DNA of 64,000 nucleotides from Bog-756 sp050014755. Lineage in GTDB: Bacteria > Actinomycetota > Acidimicrobiia > Acidimicrobiales > RAAP-2. The stretch's first letter is position 1. Every line of letters begins with the position of its first letter. The translations under genes and the position numbers were made by a program. The notes under the pieces were generated by a model that was not told where the DNA came from, did not search any database, and saw nothing but the letters and a program-made list of their open reading frames with translations. Where the stretch lies: assembly GCA_050014755.1 (NCBI GenBank), contig JBEKCS010000004.1, positions 1-64,000 on the forward strand, written 5' to 3'. Shown piece by piece: positions 43,472-51,217 of the stretch.

Positions 43472-45486
43472 GGGAAGGTTTGCACGGCGTCGGTTCCCTT
43501 GATGTACCACCAGGCATCGATGATGTTCCGAGGAATGGTGGGCCCCACCGCGCCTTTACCCCAGTAGTAGTCCCCATAGTCGGAGACTCCGATAGTGGTG
43601 CCCAACACCTCGATGTTCGTGATTGGGCCCATAGCCGCCGGCGTTCCAATGTCCGTCGCGTTCGCGGCGTTCAGCCACGCCTGGACAATCGTCTGCGGCT
43701 CGATATCGAAGAACAGCACCTGGAATCCCAGGAAACCAAATACGAAGTCAGATACGAAGGGGTTGCTGTCCGCAGCTTCAGTATCGAACGCAAGAACGCT
43801 ATGCAGTCCATTGAATGCTTGGCCCCAGCTCAGCCACGGTGAAGACGCATCTGCGTCATTCTCGAGCAGGTTGCAGGCGTACATCGGGAGCCATTGCAGC
43901 TGGTCGTTGGGATGCGGCGCTCCCCAAGAGCCGGCAAACGGGACGTCGTAGTTTTGGCTGCCGATCTCCACAGTGATCGAGGAGTTCGGCGCCAAAACGT
44001 ATGCGCCTGCCGAGCTGTTGTAGTCGGCCGGGGTTGCCCCGGGGTACATCTCAGCGAAGAGGTATGGGTTTGCGTCCCCGATGTAGAAGACGATGTTCGC
44101 CGTATTGATGCCCCAGTTGCTGTAGTCGGCGTCCCCGTTGATCCATGGATTCGCGTCGAGGGCACCGGGCGGCGTGGGCTCGATGTAGTCGCCGGGCCAG
44201 GAGGTGTCGGCGAGCCAGCAGAATCGCTCCGATCCACCACCCAATGTGCTCATGGCGTTCTGCCACGCGACGCGGTCCCCCGTCCACGCGCCTGGATCGT
44301 TCGGGCTCTCGCACCCGTAGGTAACAGAGTTGTGAGTATCCGGCGCCGGACGGGCGGTGACAAGCAATGAAGTGTCAGCCTGCACGGACACGCCATTGGC
44401 ATCGACCACCGTGACCGACACGTGTTCGGTCCGAACCATTGACTGGGCGGGGATGACGTCGCGCAGGTCTCGAGTGAGCGGCTCGTAGCCCACCGATGCG
44501 CCACGCTCGGTGAAGGTACCGGGGTTCGAACCCGCCCACAAGAACGAGTAAGGTGCTGCGCCGCCGCGCACCGTCGCACGCGCTTCGACGCGGGAGCCTT
44601 CGACGGTACTCGCCTCGACGGTGACCGATGGGACGAACCGAGAGTCATCGATGGCTGGGATCAGACGGACCCGAGAGGTGAGCGGGTGGTCGGTGCCCCG
44701 TTCAGGGCGGGTCACCGTCCGTGTCACGGTGACTGCGTACCACGGGATGATGTCAGTCGGCCGCCAATAGGACGAACCATTCAACGCGTTGCGCAGGCTC
44801 GGCGCAAGGTAGACCAGCCGTACGTCGACAAGGGCGTCGTCTGTCAGCGAGCATGCAGTTCGGTTGCGAATTTCCTCCGCATCGATGATCGCCACCGAGG
44901 GACCGGGCTCAATCACCCGCGTCGCGTGAATGAGGCGGGTGACTTCTCCGTCGGCGCCGAACGAGATCTGTATCTGGGCACCTGGGCCGACAAGTGGGTA
45001 TCCGTCGACCGTGAAGCGGTGGCTGACGTGGGTATCGAGCAGCGTTTGACGCTCATCCTGTTCCGCACCGTCGGCGCCGATCGTGACCGTTGTGAAGACG
45101 GTGTGCCCGACTATCGGGCGGGCCGAAGCCGGTGTCAGTCCGGCACTCTCCAGGGCCTCGGCGGCCGACTTCAATGCCAGGTCGTCGGCGAACGGAAGGT
45201 GCCGGTCGAGCGCTGCGTAGTCGATGCCGGTAACGGCGATCGGGATCTCTGGATGATGGTTGGTAGTGGTTTCGGTGAAGCGGGCGACGATGTGCGGATC
45301 CTCGATCCGGACACTCGGTACGGCGAGGTACTTTTCTCGGTCTACAAAAGACGCCTCGCCATCCAACCATCTCAACCCCTTGGCCGGAATCCTCAGCGCC
45401 TCCGCAAGCCGTTGGGCCTCGGACTCCTGGATCCCGGTCGTCGCTACCCGATACACCGGCAGCCGAATGTCCGCGCATTCTCCCAT
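43468..45486 (-). CDS. DUF6345-like protein with Ig-like middle domain
   Basis: 672 residues, no clear signal peptide. The first 290 or so residues are a mixed domain (VYRVATTGIQ, then several DAE/YLAP segments); about 300-390 reads as an Ig/PKD-like domain (GGAAPYSFLWAGSNPG); the last 280 residues fit what I know of DUF6345: NAMSTLGGG, WINGDADYSNWGINTANIVFYIGD, MYACNLLEN and QAFNGLHSVLAFDT. In relatives the middle block usually reads GHG, which with the Cys recalls caspase-fold peptidases; here it is GDAN, so the His is absent. Lower GC than its surroundings. ATG at 45486. Function unknown. Confidence 0.7.
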   Translation of the reverse strand: MGECADIRLPVYRVATTGIQESEAQRLAEALRIPAKGLRWLDGEASFVDREKYLAVPSVRIEDPHIVARFTETTTNHHPEIPIAVTGIDYAALDRHLPFADDLALKSAAEALESAGLTPASARPIVGHTVFTTVTIGADGAEQDERQTLLDTHVSHRFTVDGYPLVGPGAQIQISFGADGEVTRLIHATRVIEPGPSVAIIDAEEIRNRTACSLTDDALVDVRLVYLAPSLRNALNGSSYWRPTDIIPWYAVTVTRTVTRPERGTDHPLTSRVRLIPAIDDSRFVPSVTVEASTVEGSRVEARATVRGGAAPYSFLWAGSNPGTFTERGASVGYEPLTRDLRDVIPAQSMVRTEHVSVTVVDANGVSVQADTSLLVTARPAPDTHNSVTYGCESPNDPGAWTGDRVAWQNAMSTLGGGSERFCWLADTSWPGDYIEPTPPGALDANPWINGDADYSNWGINTANIVFYIGDANPYLFAEMYPGATPADYNSSAGAYVLAPNSSITVEIGSQNYDVPFAGSWGAPHPNDQLQWLPMYACNLLENDADASSPWLSWGQAFNGLHSVLAFDTEAADSNPFVSDFVFGFLGFQVLFFDIEPQTIVQAWLNAANATDIGTPAAMGPITNIEVLGTTIGVSDYGDYYWGKGAVGPTIPRNIIDAWWYIKGTDAVQTFP

Positions 45487-45841
45487 GACTATTCCGCCTT
45501 CATGCTCGCTGTTGCGATGCCGCCTCCGCCACAGAACCGGCTTGATTGCCACTGTAGCGTTCTCGCCCCCGGGTTTCACCTGGCAAAGCCATCCCCTCGC
45601 CGCCGAAGCATTGCGAGGCGGACCCGTCTGCACCGTTTGCGCCCGCCGACCGAAGATCGCAACCACCCAAGGCCTGAACGTATCTCCGTCGGACGCGGGA
45701 GATTCCTCTCAACCAGCGTCTTCCAGTGGAGTTGATCGGACGTTACTGGAACCTTTGTGATCAGGGAGCATGCGTTAGAGGCCTGGCCGGAATGACACCC
45801 CAGGGGCCCCGATCGACGGAACTCATTTCAGGCGATCCCGA
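45487..45841. other. Low-GC intergenic stretch at element edge
   Basis: No credible gene. Contains the left copy of a 17-base direct repeat (45713-45729) whose partner adjoins tRNA-Val, and probably the promoter of the DUF6345-like gene. Confidence 0.5.
45713..45741. repeat. Left copy of direct repeat (candidate attachment site)
   Basis: CCAGCGTCTTCCAGTGG (45713-45729) is identical to 49324-49340. After five differing bases, ATCGGAC (45735-45741) matches 49346-49352 at the same offset, 24 of 29 positions in all. Confidence 0.6.
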
Positions 45842-46153
45842 TATCGCTCGACAACAGATCAGGCTGGGCACCTTGTCGGGGCCTACGTCGAGGGTGCAAC
45901 CGTAAGAACTCCCGTTGAGGACTTCAATGTCCACTGGGTCACCGTCCACAGCCTGCTGGACCGCGGCGGCGTGGCACGCAGGCCCCAAGGACTCAGCTCC
46001 GAGAAACCCGACTCGTCAAGGAGTCTCTACGAGAGCGGGCTGTCGGTCGCGTCGGTCGGCGAGACTCTTGATCGCAATCCCGGGACTATTCGGCTGGCTC
46101 TCCTTCATGCCGGAGTAAGAATGCGGGATAGGCGGGGATGGCCAATCACTTGA
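45842..46153 (+). pseudogene. Remnant of resolvase-type recombinase (HTH end only)
   Basis: Reading TAT CGC... in one frame gives a double helix-turn-helix like that ending serine resolvases: LVGAYVEGATVRTPVEDF...VTVHSLLDRGGV, then SLYESGLSVASVGETLDRNPGTIR and LLHAGVRMRDRRGW to a TGA. No start codon precedes it in frame until GTG 45971, and a stop lies about 65 bases upstream, so the catalytic N-terminal domain is missing. It lies inside the direct-repeat-bounded segment near tRNA-Val and may be what is left of its recombinase. Confidence 0.65.
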
Positions 46154-46411
46154 TCAGTCCCTCCGCTAGCACCTGTCAACCCTGCTCATTTCGGCGGCTC
46201 CCGCGCGTCCTCCGACGAGTCCATTTCGAGGCCCAAGGCGATCCCAGGCGTCTCTCTGGACCAGAATCGCGGACGCACCCCTCGCTTCCTACGGCGGCCC
46301 ATCAAGCGGACTATGACGTTGCGGGCCCTCGTGCCACCAAAGCGGGAGATTCCCTGCAACCGAATCACTCATTCGGTCGTCGGTGTAGGTGTGGAGACAT
46401 TGGATCAGGGC

Positions 46412-46457
46412 GGATCAGGGCGTGAGCCCTGGGAGGATCAGGGCGTGAGCCCTGGGA
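46412..46457. repeat. Tandem duplication of 23 bases at the sigma-factor start
   Basis: GGATCAGGGCGTGAGCCCTG plus GGA occurs twice in direct succession (46412-46434, 46435-46457), with a partial third copy from 46402. The junction creates GGGAGG, the ribosome site used by the sigma-factor gene, and the second copy carries its GTG start. Confidence 0.85.
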
Positions 46458-46912
46458 ACGGTGACGTCGATCCATTCATCGTCCTGTACCGGAGCGAGTA
46501 CCCGGGAATGATTCGCCTGGCCCATGCGCTCACGGGTGATCCCGGAGCTGCAGAGGACATCGTGCAGGAGGCTTTTCTTCGCGTCCGGCGGCATCTCGTC
46601 GGAACGGATGCACCCGGTGGCTACCTGCGGACGACTGTCGTCAACTTGTGCCGCGACCGAGCGCGGAGCAGACGCCGCGAACAAGGGGTGGGACTCATGA
46701 TGCAGTCCCGCTCGGCACTGTCGATGGAGACCACGGACCTGATGGACGTACTCCTGCGGCTTCCCTACAGGCAGCGGGCGGTCCTGGTTCTCCGCTACTG
46801 GGCCGACTGGACAGAAGCAGACATAGCAGAAGCGCTGCACTGTCGACCCGGAACCGTGAAGACCCTGGCGTCGCGAGGATTGGCCCGCCTCAAGAGGGAG
46901 GTCGAGCCGTGA
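46445..46912 (+). CDS. SigE-family RNA polymerase sigma factor (ECF type)
   Basis: 155 residues. Sigma region 2 (FIVLYRSEYPGMIRLAHALTG, then AAEDIVQEAFLRV) binds the -10 element and core polymerase; region 4 (LPYRQRAVLVLRYWADWTEADIAEAL...GTVKTLASRGLARLK) binds -35. The layout is that of the actinobacterial SigE-type group. GTG at 46445 is chosen for GGGAGG eight bases upstream, created by a 23-base duplication. Its stop overlaps the next start (GTGA), so it is coupled to a membrane protein likely to hold it inactive. Confidence 0.93.
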   Translation: MSPGNGDVDPFIVLYRSEYPGMIRLAHALTGDPGAAEDIVQEAFLRVRRHLVGTDAPGGYLRTTVVNLCRDRARSRRREQGVGLMMQSRSALSMETTDLMDVLLRLPYRQRAVLVLRYWADWTEADIAEALHCRPGTVKTLASRGLARLKREVEP

Positions 46913-47604
46913 GGTCGCCGGATGCCCTCGAAGATCGGCTGCGTCGTGCACTGGACGAGCTGGCGATGTCGACGCCTCTGGCCAACCCCCACCGACCCTG
47001 GAAAGCGGAGCACCCGAGCTCTGCATCCTCTCTGGAGCCTGCGCTCTCCCACCCAGATGGCAGCGACGACGAGGGGGCTCCGCCTCGACGACCGCCGTGG
47101 ATGGACATGAAGGTCCTTGCTGTTGCCGCCTGCGTGGTCGTTCTGGTCGCTGCCGTCGTCGCCGTAGGGCTGCGTCATGAGGTGACGAAGATCCACAAGG
47201 GAGCCACGTCGTCAAGTTCCACGACAACAGCACCTCCAATCACCGTGCCGGAGCCCGCGACGACGACTACGACTACGACTACGACTACGACAACGACTAC
47301 GACGACCACGACTCCGCCTGCCGGGTACACGTCAGCTCTGGCGGCATGGGACGCGGGAACTCGTGTTCCTTCGTATCAGCAGTCCAGCTACTGGCTCCAA
47401 GCCGCGTCCGATCTGGCCAGTGCCGTCAGCTCCGGGAACCCGGATACAGCCGGGTACTCCACGGCCATCGGCGAGCTGAGGCAGCTGGCGTCCGTGGGCG
47501 GCGGTGCCGGACTCGACCCCACGCAGGCAGCCGAGTTCGCTGCAGATGCAACCGCTCTCAACAGATTCTTCGGTACGAGCGGTGCGTATGGAAGCGCCTA
47601 CTGA
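46909..47604 (+). CDS. Membrane protein with poly-threonine linker, probable anti-sigma partner
   Basis: 231 residues. Cytosolic N-terminus of about 65 residues with DRLRRALDELAM helix, one membrane helix (VLAVAACVVVLVAAVVAVGL, about 67-86), an extracytoplasmic Ser/Thr-rich stretch with about 18 consecutive Thr residues, and a C-terminal helical domain (YTSALAAWDAGTRVPSYQQ... to GSAY). No zinc-binding HxxxCxxC motif, so not a classical ZAS anti-sigma factor. The 4-base overlap with the sigma gene and the topology make an anti-sigma role likely, sensing something outside the cell; this is inference. Confidence 0.78.
   Translation: MRSPDALEDRLRRALDELAMSTPLANPHRPWKAEHPSSASSLEPALSHPDGSDDEGAPPRRPPWMDMKVLAVAACVVVLVAAVVAVGLRHEVTKIHKGATSSSSTTTAPPITVPEPATTTTTTTTTTTTTTTTTTPPAGYTSALAAWDAGTRVPSYQQSSYWLQAASDLASAVSSGNPDTAGYSTAIGELRQLASVGGGAGLDPTQAAEFAADATALNRFFGTSGAYGSAY
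47258..47312. repeat. ACGACT simple repeat encoding poly-Thr
   Basis: About 18 alternating ACG/ACT (plus ACA, ACC) codons in tandem. Slippage here would change linker length in steps of one or two Thr without shifting frame if gained in threes. Confidence 0.85.
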
Positions 47605-47784
47605 TGAAAGGGATGCGGATTTGTCGCACGCAGGAGGTGACCTCACGGTCGCCGACGAGGTCGAGGCGGGAGCAAGGGCTCACGACGGAATCTCCTCCCA
47701 GGTGGAGAACCTGTAGAAGGCCATGGACCCTGGATGTTTACCCCGAACCGGTCGAAGCCGGGCCGGAGACCAATGGAGGATCAG

Positions 47785-49008
47785 ATGAAGCGAATATTCA
47801 GTTTGACCACTGCGCTTGTAGTTCTGCTTGGCCTCTGGGTCGAAGTCGGACCGACTGCAGCAGGAGCAACTACCACTGTCGAAGGGACCTTCGGTGTGTC
47901 CCCGACGGACGGGCCGGTGGGGACGGTCGTCACCCTCGATGGCGATGTCGGGCCGGGTTGCGCTGCCCAAGCGGCCGGACCCGGAGGATCGCTCTTCCTG
48001 CAGTTCGAGAGGGGGTCGGGATTCGGGCAGCCCAACGAGTGGATCAACGTCCCGATTGCGCCGGATGGCCAGTGGTCGGCTTCTTTCGTGATCCCCGCTT
48101 TCGTTGGCGGTCAAGCCATGACCCAGGGAGGCCCCGGCGCCGACGTGACATCGGGAACCTGGCTGTTCGGGCTTCCCAGTTGTGGTGGGCCGGCACCTCT
48201 CGTCGCCTTCGACGTGACGGGAACCAGTCCCGTCACGTCCCGCTTCACCGGAATGGCGGCCACTCCCGACGGCAAGGGCTACTGGCTGGTCCAGGCAGGG
48301 GGTGGCGTCTTCGCCTACGGTGACGCCCCCTACCTCGGCTCACTCCCCGGATTGGGCGTCACCCCGGCCGCTCCGATCACCGGCATCACCCCGACCCCGG
48401 ACGGCAAGGGCTACTGGCTGGTCGGCGCTGATGGCGGAGTGTTCGCCTTTGGCGACGCCGGATACTTCGGGTCACTCGACGTGCCCGGGTTCGGCCCACT
48501 CGGTGTGATCACCGGCATCGCTCCGACTCCCAAGGGCAAGGGCTACTGGCTGGTCGGCGCCGATGGCGGAGTGTTCGCCTTTGGCGACGCGACCTACGAA
48601 GGGAACGGTCTCGACGGCGTGCCGAAGGTCGGCATCCTGCCCACACTCGACGGGAACGGATACCTGCTCCCGACGGCCACGGGCATCGAGCCATCCACGG
48701 CCGGTGATGCGTCGTTGCCGCAGCAGGGCCCGATGGCCCTCACCACGCTGCTCAGTGGAGCCGCCGGCACTCCCGACGGCAAGGGCTACTGGCAGGTCGG
48801 GACCGACGGCGGGGTGTTCGCTTTCGGAGGTGCCAACTACCTCGGGTCCCTCCCCGCAGAAGGGATCGTCCCCGCGGCTCCCGTGGTCGGAATCGCACAT
48901 GCCCTCGACGGTAACGGTTACTGGCTCGTCGGAGCCGACGGCGGAGTGTTCGCCTTCGGTGACGCAGGGTATCTCGGTTCCGCCGGCGGATCTGGACTGC
49001 CTTGGTAG
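47785..49008 (+). CDS. Secreted GYW-repeat (propeller-like) protein
   Basis: 407 residues. Signal peptide (MKRIFSLTTALVVLLGLWVEVGPTAAGA), an Ig-like beta domain of about 130 residues (VSPTDGPVGTVVTLDGDVGPGC, two Cys), then six or seven repeats of about 40 residues with GYWLVGADGGVFAFGDAGYFGSL. ATG with GGAGG five bases upstream. It follows the sigma factor and its membrane partner on the same strand after 180 bases and is the obvious candidate target of that sigma factor. Role unknown; adhesion or ligand binding at the surface is plausible. Confidence 0.82.
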   Translation: MKRIFSLTTALVVLLGLWVEVGPTAAGATTTVEGTFGVSPTDGPVGTVVTLDGDVGPGCAAQAAGPGGSLFLQFERGSGFGQPNEWINVPIAPDGQWSASFVIPAFVGGQAMTQGGPGADVTSGTWLFGLPSCGGPAPLVAFDVTGTSPVTSRFTGMAATPDGKGYWLVQAGGGVFAYGDAPYLGSLPGLGVTPAAPITGITPTPDGKGYWLVGADGGVFAFGDAGYFGSLDVPGFGPLGVITGIAPTPKGKGYWLVGADGGVFAFGDATYEGNGLDGVPKVGILPTLDGNGYLLPTATGIEPSTAGDASLPQQGPMALTTLLSGAAGTPDGKGYWQVGTDGGVFAFGGANYLGSLPAEGIVPAAPVVGIAHALDGNGYWLVGADGGVFAFGDAGYLGSAGGSGLPW

Positions 49009-49337
49009 GCATCAGTGAGGCGGGCCTGATCCGCCGAGTGATTCCGGTCAACGGCAGACCTGGTTGACCCTAGATTGGAACGGGATATGAACCCGATTGC
49101 CGGGATGGCGTCCAGAGGCTGAGGCTCTTCCTTGCACCACCGCGTTGGAGTGTCTCCAAAGACCTGCTCGGAGGCGCTTATCGAGGCGGCCGCAAGCCCT
49201 CGTCTTCGCCCCTCGTCCCCGTTTTCGGGTGGTGCCCGGCCAGCGCCCGGCGCTTCGGCGGTCGTGGCTCGCTGGCCTGGGGCGCGGGCTCTTGGCCCGT
49301 TTCGCGGTCGGGGCCCCTCTCTCCCAGCGTCTTCCAG
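49009..49337. other. Intergenic stretch between repeat protein and tRNA-Val
   Basis: No gene seen. GC rises again toward 49.2 kb. A GGCGG/CCGCC hairpin near 49020-49036 could end the secreted-protein transcript. Confidence 0.4.
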
Positions 49338-49352
49338 TGGGCGCTATCGGAC
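49324..49352. repeat. Right copy of direct repeat at tRNA-Val 3' end (candidate attachment site)
   Basis: Same 17 bases as 45713-45729, running from 14 bases outside the tRNA 3' end to the first three bases within it, with the further ATCGGAC match inside the T arm. The tRNA 3' end faces the segment between the copies, the geometry of a tRNA-targeted insertion. Confidence 0.6.
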
Positions 49353-49411
49353 TCGAACCGATGACCTGCTGGTTGTAAGCCAGCTGCTCTAACCAACTGA
49401 GCTAAACGCCC
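49338..49411 (-). tRNA. tRNA-Val (anticodon TAC)
   Basis: 74-base cloverleaf on the minus strand: acceptor GGGCGTT/AGCGCCC, D arm GCTC-AGTTGGTTA-GAGC, anticodon arm GCTGG-CTTACAA-CCAGC, T arm ATCGG-TTCGAGT-CCGAT, discriminator A. The first acceptor pairs are perfect with one T-A/G variation near the stem base. CCA is not encoded. Confidence 0.95.
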
Positions 49412-49424
49412 GACGTCCCCGACG

Positions 49425-50165
49425 CTACTGCGCAGCAGCAGCCAGGAACGCTTCGAGCAGGGCGGGCGTGGCCCCTGCGAACGGCGCCCGCCGCTCGGTG
49501 TGGGACAGGGTGACGAGGTCCCGGCCCCCGGCCTCGGCAACCACCGCCCCGGCCTCGACGCACACCAGCATCCCACCGAGGTAGTCCCAGCTCCCGAGCT
49601 TCGATCCACCGATCACGGCGTAGCCGTCGAGCACTCCTTCGGCCACCGCGCACAGGTCGAGTGCGGCAGCTCCGAGGCACCGGTACTGGGACCAACCGAG
49701 ATAGCTCCGCGGGTAGCCACTGAACCCCACGATGGCACGATCGAGCCGTTCGCAGCCCGACGGGGCGATCGACGTCCCGTCCTTTCGCGCCCCCCCGCCC
49801 CGGACCGCTTCGAAACGGACACCCGATGCCTGGTTCACCACCACGGCGGCTCGCGGTCCTTCGGCGTCCACCGCGCACAAGCTGGTGGCATACCAGGGGA
49901 TCCCCCGCGATGCGTTGGTGGAGCCGTCGACGGGGTCGATGACCACCACCAGGTCGCGGTCGAGCGCCCGCGACCCGGACTCCTCGGACAGCACGCCGAC
50001 ACCCGCCTCCTCGAGTACCGCCAGTCCGGCGGCGTCGGCCGCCACGTCGTGCCGGTACTGGTGGTCGCTGGCCCCGACGAGTCCCCAGTCCTCCAGGTCG
50101 ACCAGGACGTCGGCGATGGCCGTCGCCGTAGCGTGCAGGACCTCGAGCAGCGTGGCGTCGTCCAT
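49425..50165 (-). CDS. Inositol monophosphatase family protein
   Basis: 246 residues, lithium-sensitive Mg-dependent phosphatase fold. Metal motifs: EESG near residue 61, IDPVDGSTN near 77-85, and GSWDYLGG near 195 (family WDxAAG, here Tyr-Leu). Members hydrolyse inositol phosphates, histidinol phosphate, fructose bisphosphate or PAP; the last would connect with sulfotransferase chemistry but nothing here decides. ATG start with TAACGT seven bases upstream, no Shine-Dalgarno sequence. Ends 13 bases from tRNA-Val on the same strand. Confidence 0.9.
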   Translation of the reverse strand: MDDATLLEVLHATATAIADVLVDLEDWGLVGASDHQYRHDVAADAAGLAVLEEAGVGVLSEESGSRALDRDLVVVIDPVDGSTNASRGIPWYATSLCAVDAEGPRAAVVVNQASGVRFEAVRGGGARKDGTSIAPSGCERLDRAIVGFSGYPRSYLGWSQYRCLGAAALDLCAVAEGVLDGYAVIGGSKLGSWDYLGGMLVCVEAGAVVAEAGGRDLVTLSHTERRAPFAGATPALLEAFLAAAAQ

Positions 50166-50172
50166 GCGGGCG

Positions 50173-50178
50173 ACGTTA
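50173..50178 (-). promoter_or_regulatory. -10 element of inositol-phosphatase-like gene
   Basis: Minus-strand TAACGT, seven bases before the ATG at 50165; leaderless spacing. Confidence 0.45.
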
Positions 50179-50231
50179 CCGGAGCTCCTCCGCCCACCGG
50201 GGCACGGCCCAACCGATAGGCTCTGGTCCCT

Positions 50232-50789
50232 GTGGCAGTCATCGATGTGGCCGGGTACGTGGCCGACCTCAAGGACCATTCGGTCGATCATGGCTTCCAC
50301 GTGCACGACGAGCGGCACTTCGTCGAGACCTACTCGCTCCGTCAGGTCTGGGAGGTGGAGCTCCACCCCGAGGACGGGTGCGGCGGCCCCCTCGACCTGC
50401 ATCTGGCGCTCGAGGTCGACCCCCGGACCCTCCTCTCGTTCGAGGACGCCGTCTTCGGGCTTCCCGAGGACGAGGAGCCGCCCGACGAATTCCACTTCGC
50501 ACTGACCTTCACCTGGGCCCTCCCACCGCTTCCCCACGGGCCCGACCTGCTGCGCCTGGCCATCGACCTGGCCGGTGTCGGCGGTATCGAGCTCCCGCTC
50601 GAGGTGTCGGCCATCGACTCCTACGCGTCGGCCACCGACGCGGCCGAGCGGCGCCTCAGCATCGTGGCCCGCACCCCGGTGTCGCTGGCCCGGGTGCTCA
50701 CGGGAGAGGAGATGATGTGCGACGTGTTCGACCGCTGCCTGGCGGTCAGTCGCTACCTCCTCGATTCCGCGCCCAGCTGGCTCGGGTGA
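50232..50789 (+). CDS. Conserved hypothetical protein
   Basis: 185 residues, GTG start, no signal peptide or membrane segment. Beta-rich start (YSLRQVWEVELHPEDGCGG), a repeated pattern of LDLHLALEVDPRTLLSFEDAVF, and a helical end with GEEMMCDVFDRCLAVSRYLLD. It has the composition of a well-folded cytosolic protein but I do not recognise a family. TAGGCT lies nine bases before the start. Its stop overlaps the following lipoprotein gene (GTGA). Confidence 0.75.
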   Translation: MAVIDVAGYVADLKDHSVDHGFHVHDERHFVETYSLRQVWEVELHPEDGCGGPLDLHLALEVDPRTLLSFEDAVFGLPEDEEPPDEFHFALTFTWALPPLPHGPDLLRLAIDLAGVGGIELPLEVSAIDSYASATDAAERRLSIVARTPVSLARVLTGEEMMCDVFDRCLAVSRYLLDSAPSWLG

Positions 50790-51205
50790 CCGCCCCGGCC
50801 GGCGCCCGACTCGCCCGGTTCGCCGCCGGTGCACTCGCGCTCCTGGCATCGGGCTCCGTGGTCGCCGCGTGCGGAGCGAGCGCCGGCGACCTGGCCCGGG
50901 CGTCGTGCGCCCACGTGAACGCCTCGCTCGCCCTCCTCCACAGAGCGGCAGGGACCACGGATTCAGCCGAAGTGACCAGGCTCCGGGGCCTCGCCTACAT
51001 CCAGCTGCTCCAGGCCATCCCCATCGCCGCCCAGGCCGCCTACCACGACATCCAGTGGGAGTCGCTGGCCACCACACTCTCCGAGGCGAACCGGGTACCG
51101 GAGGCCACGCTCATCCCTGCTCTGCAGGCCCAATGCCGCTCGGCCGACTCCTCGGTCCTCTCCCAGGTCCCACCACCGGCCCCGGCGGGCAACTCCGGAG
51201 CGTGA
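50786..51205 (+). CDS. Small putative lipoprotein
   Basis: 139 residues. Signal sequence of type II: basic start (GARLARF), hydrophobic core (AAGALALLASGSV) and lipobox VAAC, with Cys at about residue 29 as lipidation site. The mature part is helical with two further cysteines (ASCAHVN and AQCRS) about 70 residues apart that could form a disulfide. Starts within the stop of the preceding gene. Function unknown. Confidence 0.75.
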   Translation: MTAPAGARLARFAAGALALLASGSVVAACGASAGDLARASCAHVNASLALLHRAAGTTDSAEVTRLRGLAYIQLLQAIPIAAQAAYHDIQWESLATTLSEANRVPEATLIPALQAQCRSADSSVLSQVPPPAPAGNSGA

Positions 51206-51217
51206 CCGGCGCCGGGG

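Noticed and set aside
46186..46368. 60-codon minus-strand frame between the resolvase remnant and sigma factor
   Set aside because: No ribosome site, Arg-rich, no motif; probably non-coding remnant DNA.
46909..47604. Classical zinc-binding anti-sigma factor
   Set aside because: No HxxxCxxC motif or any Cys/His pair in the cytosolic N-terminus; kept only as a probable partner by position and topology.
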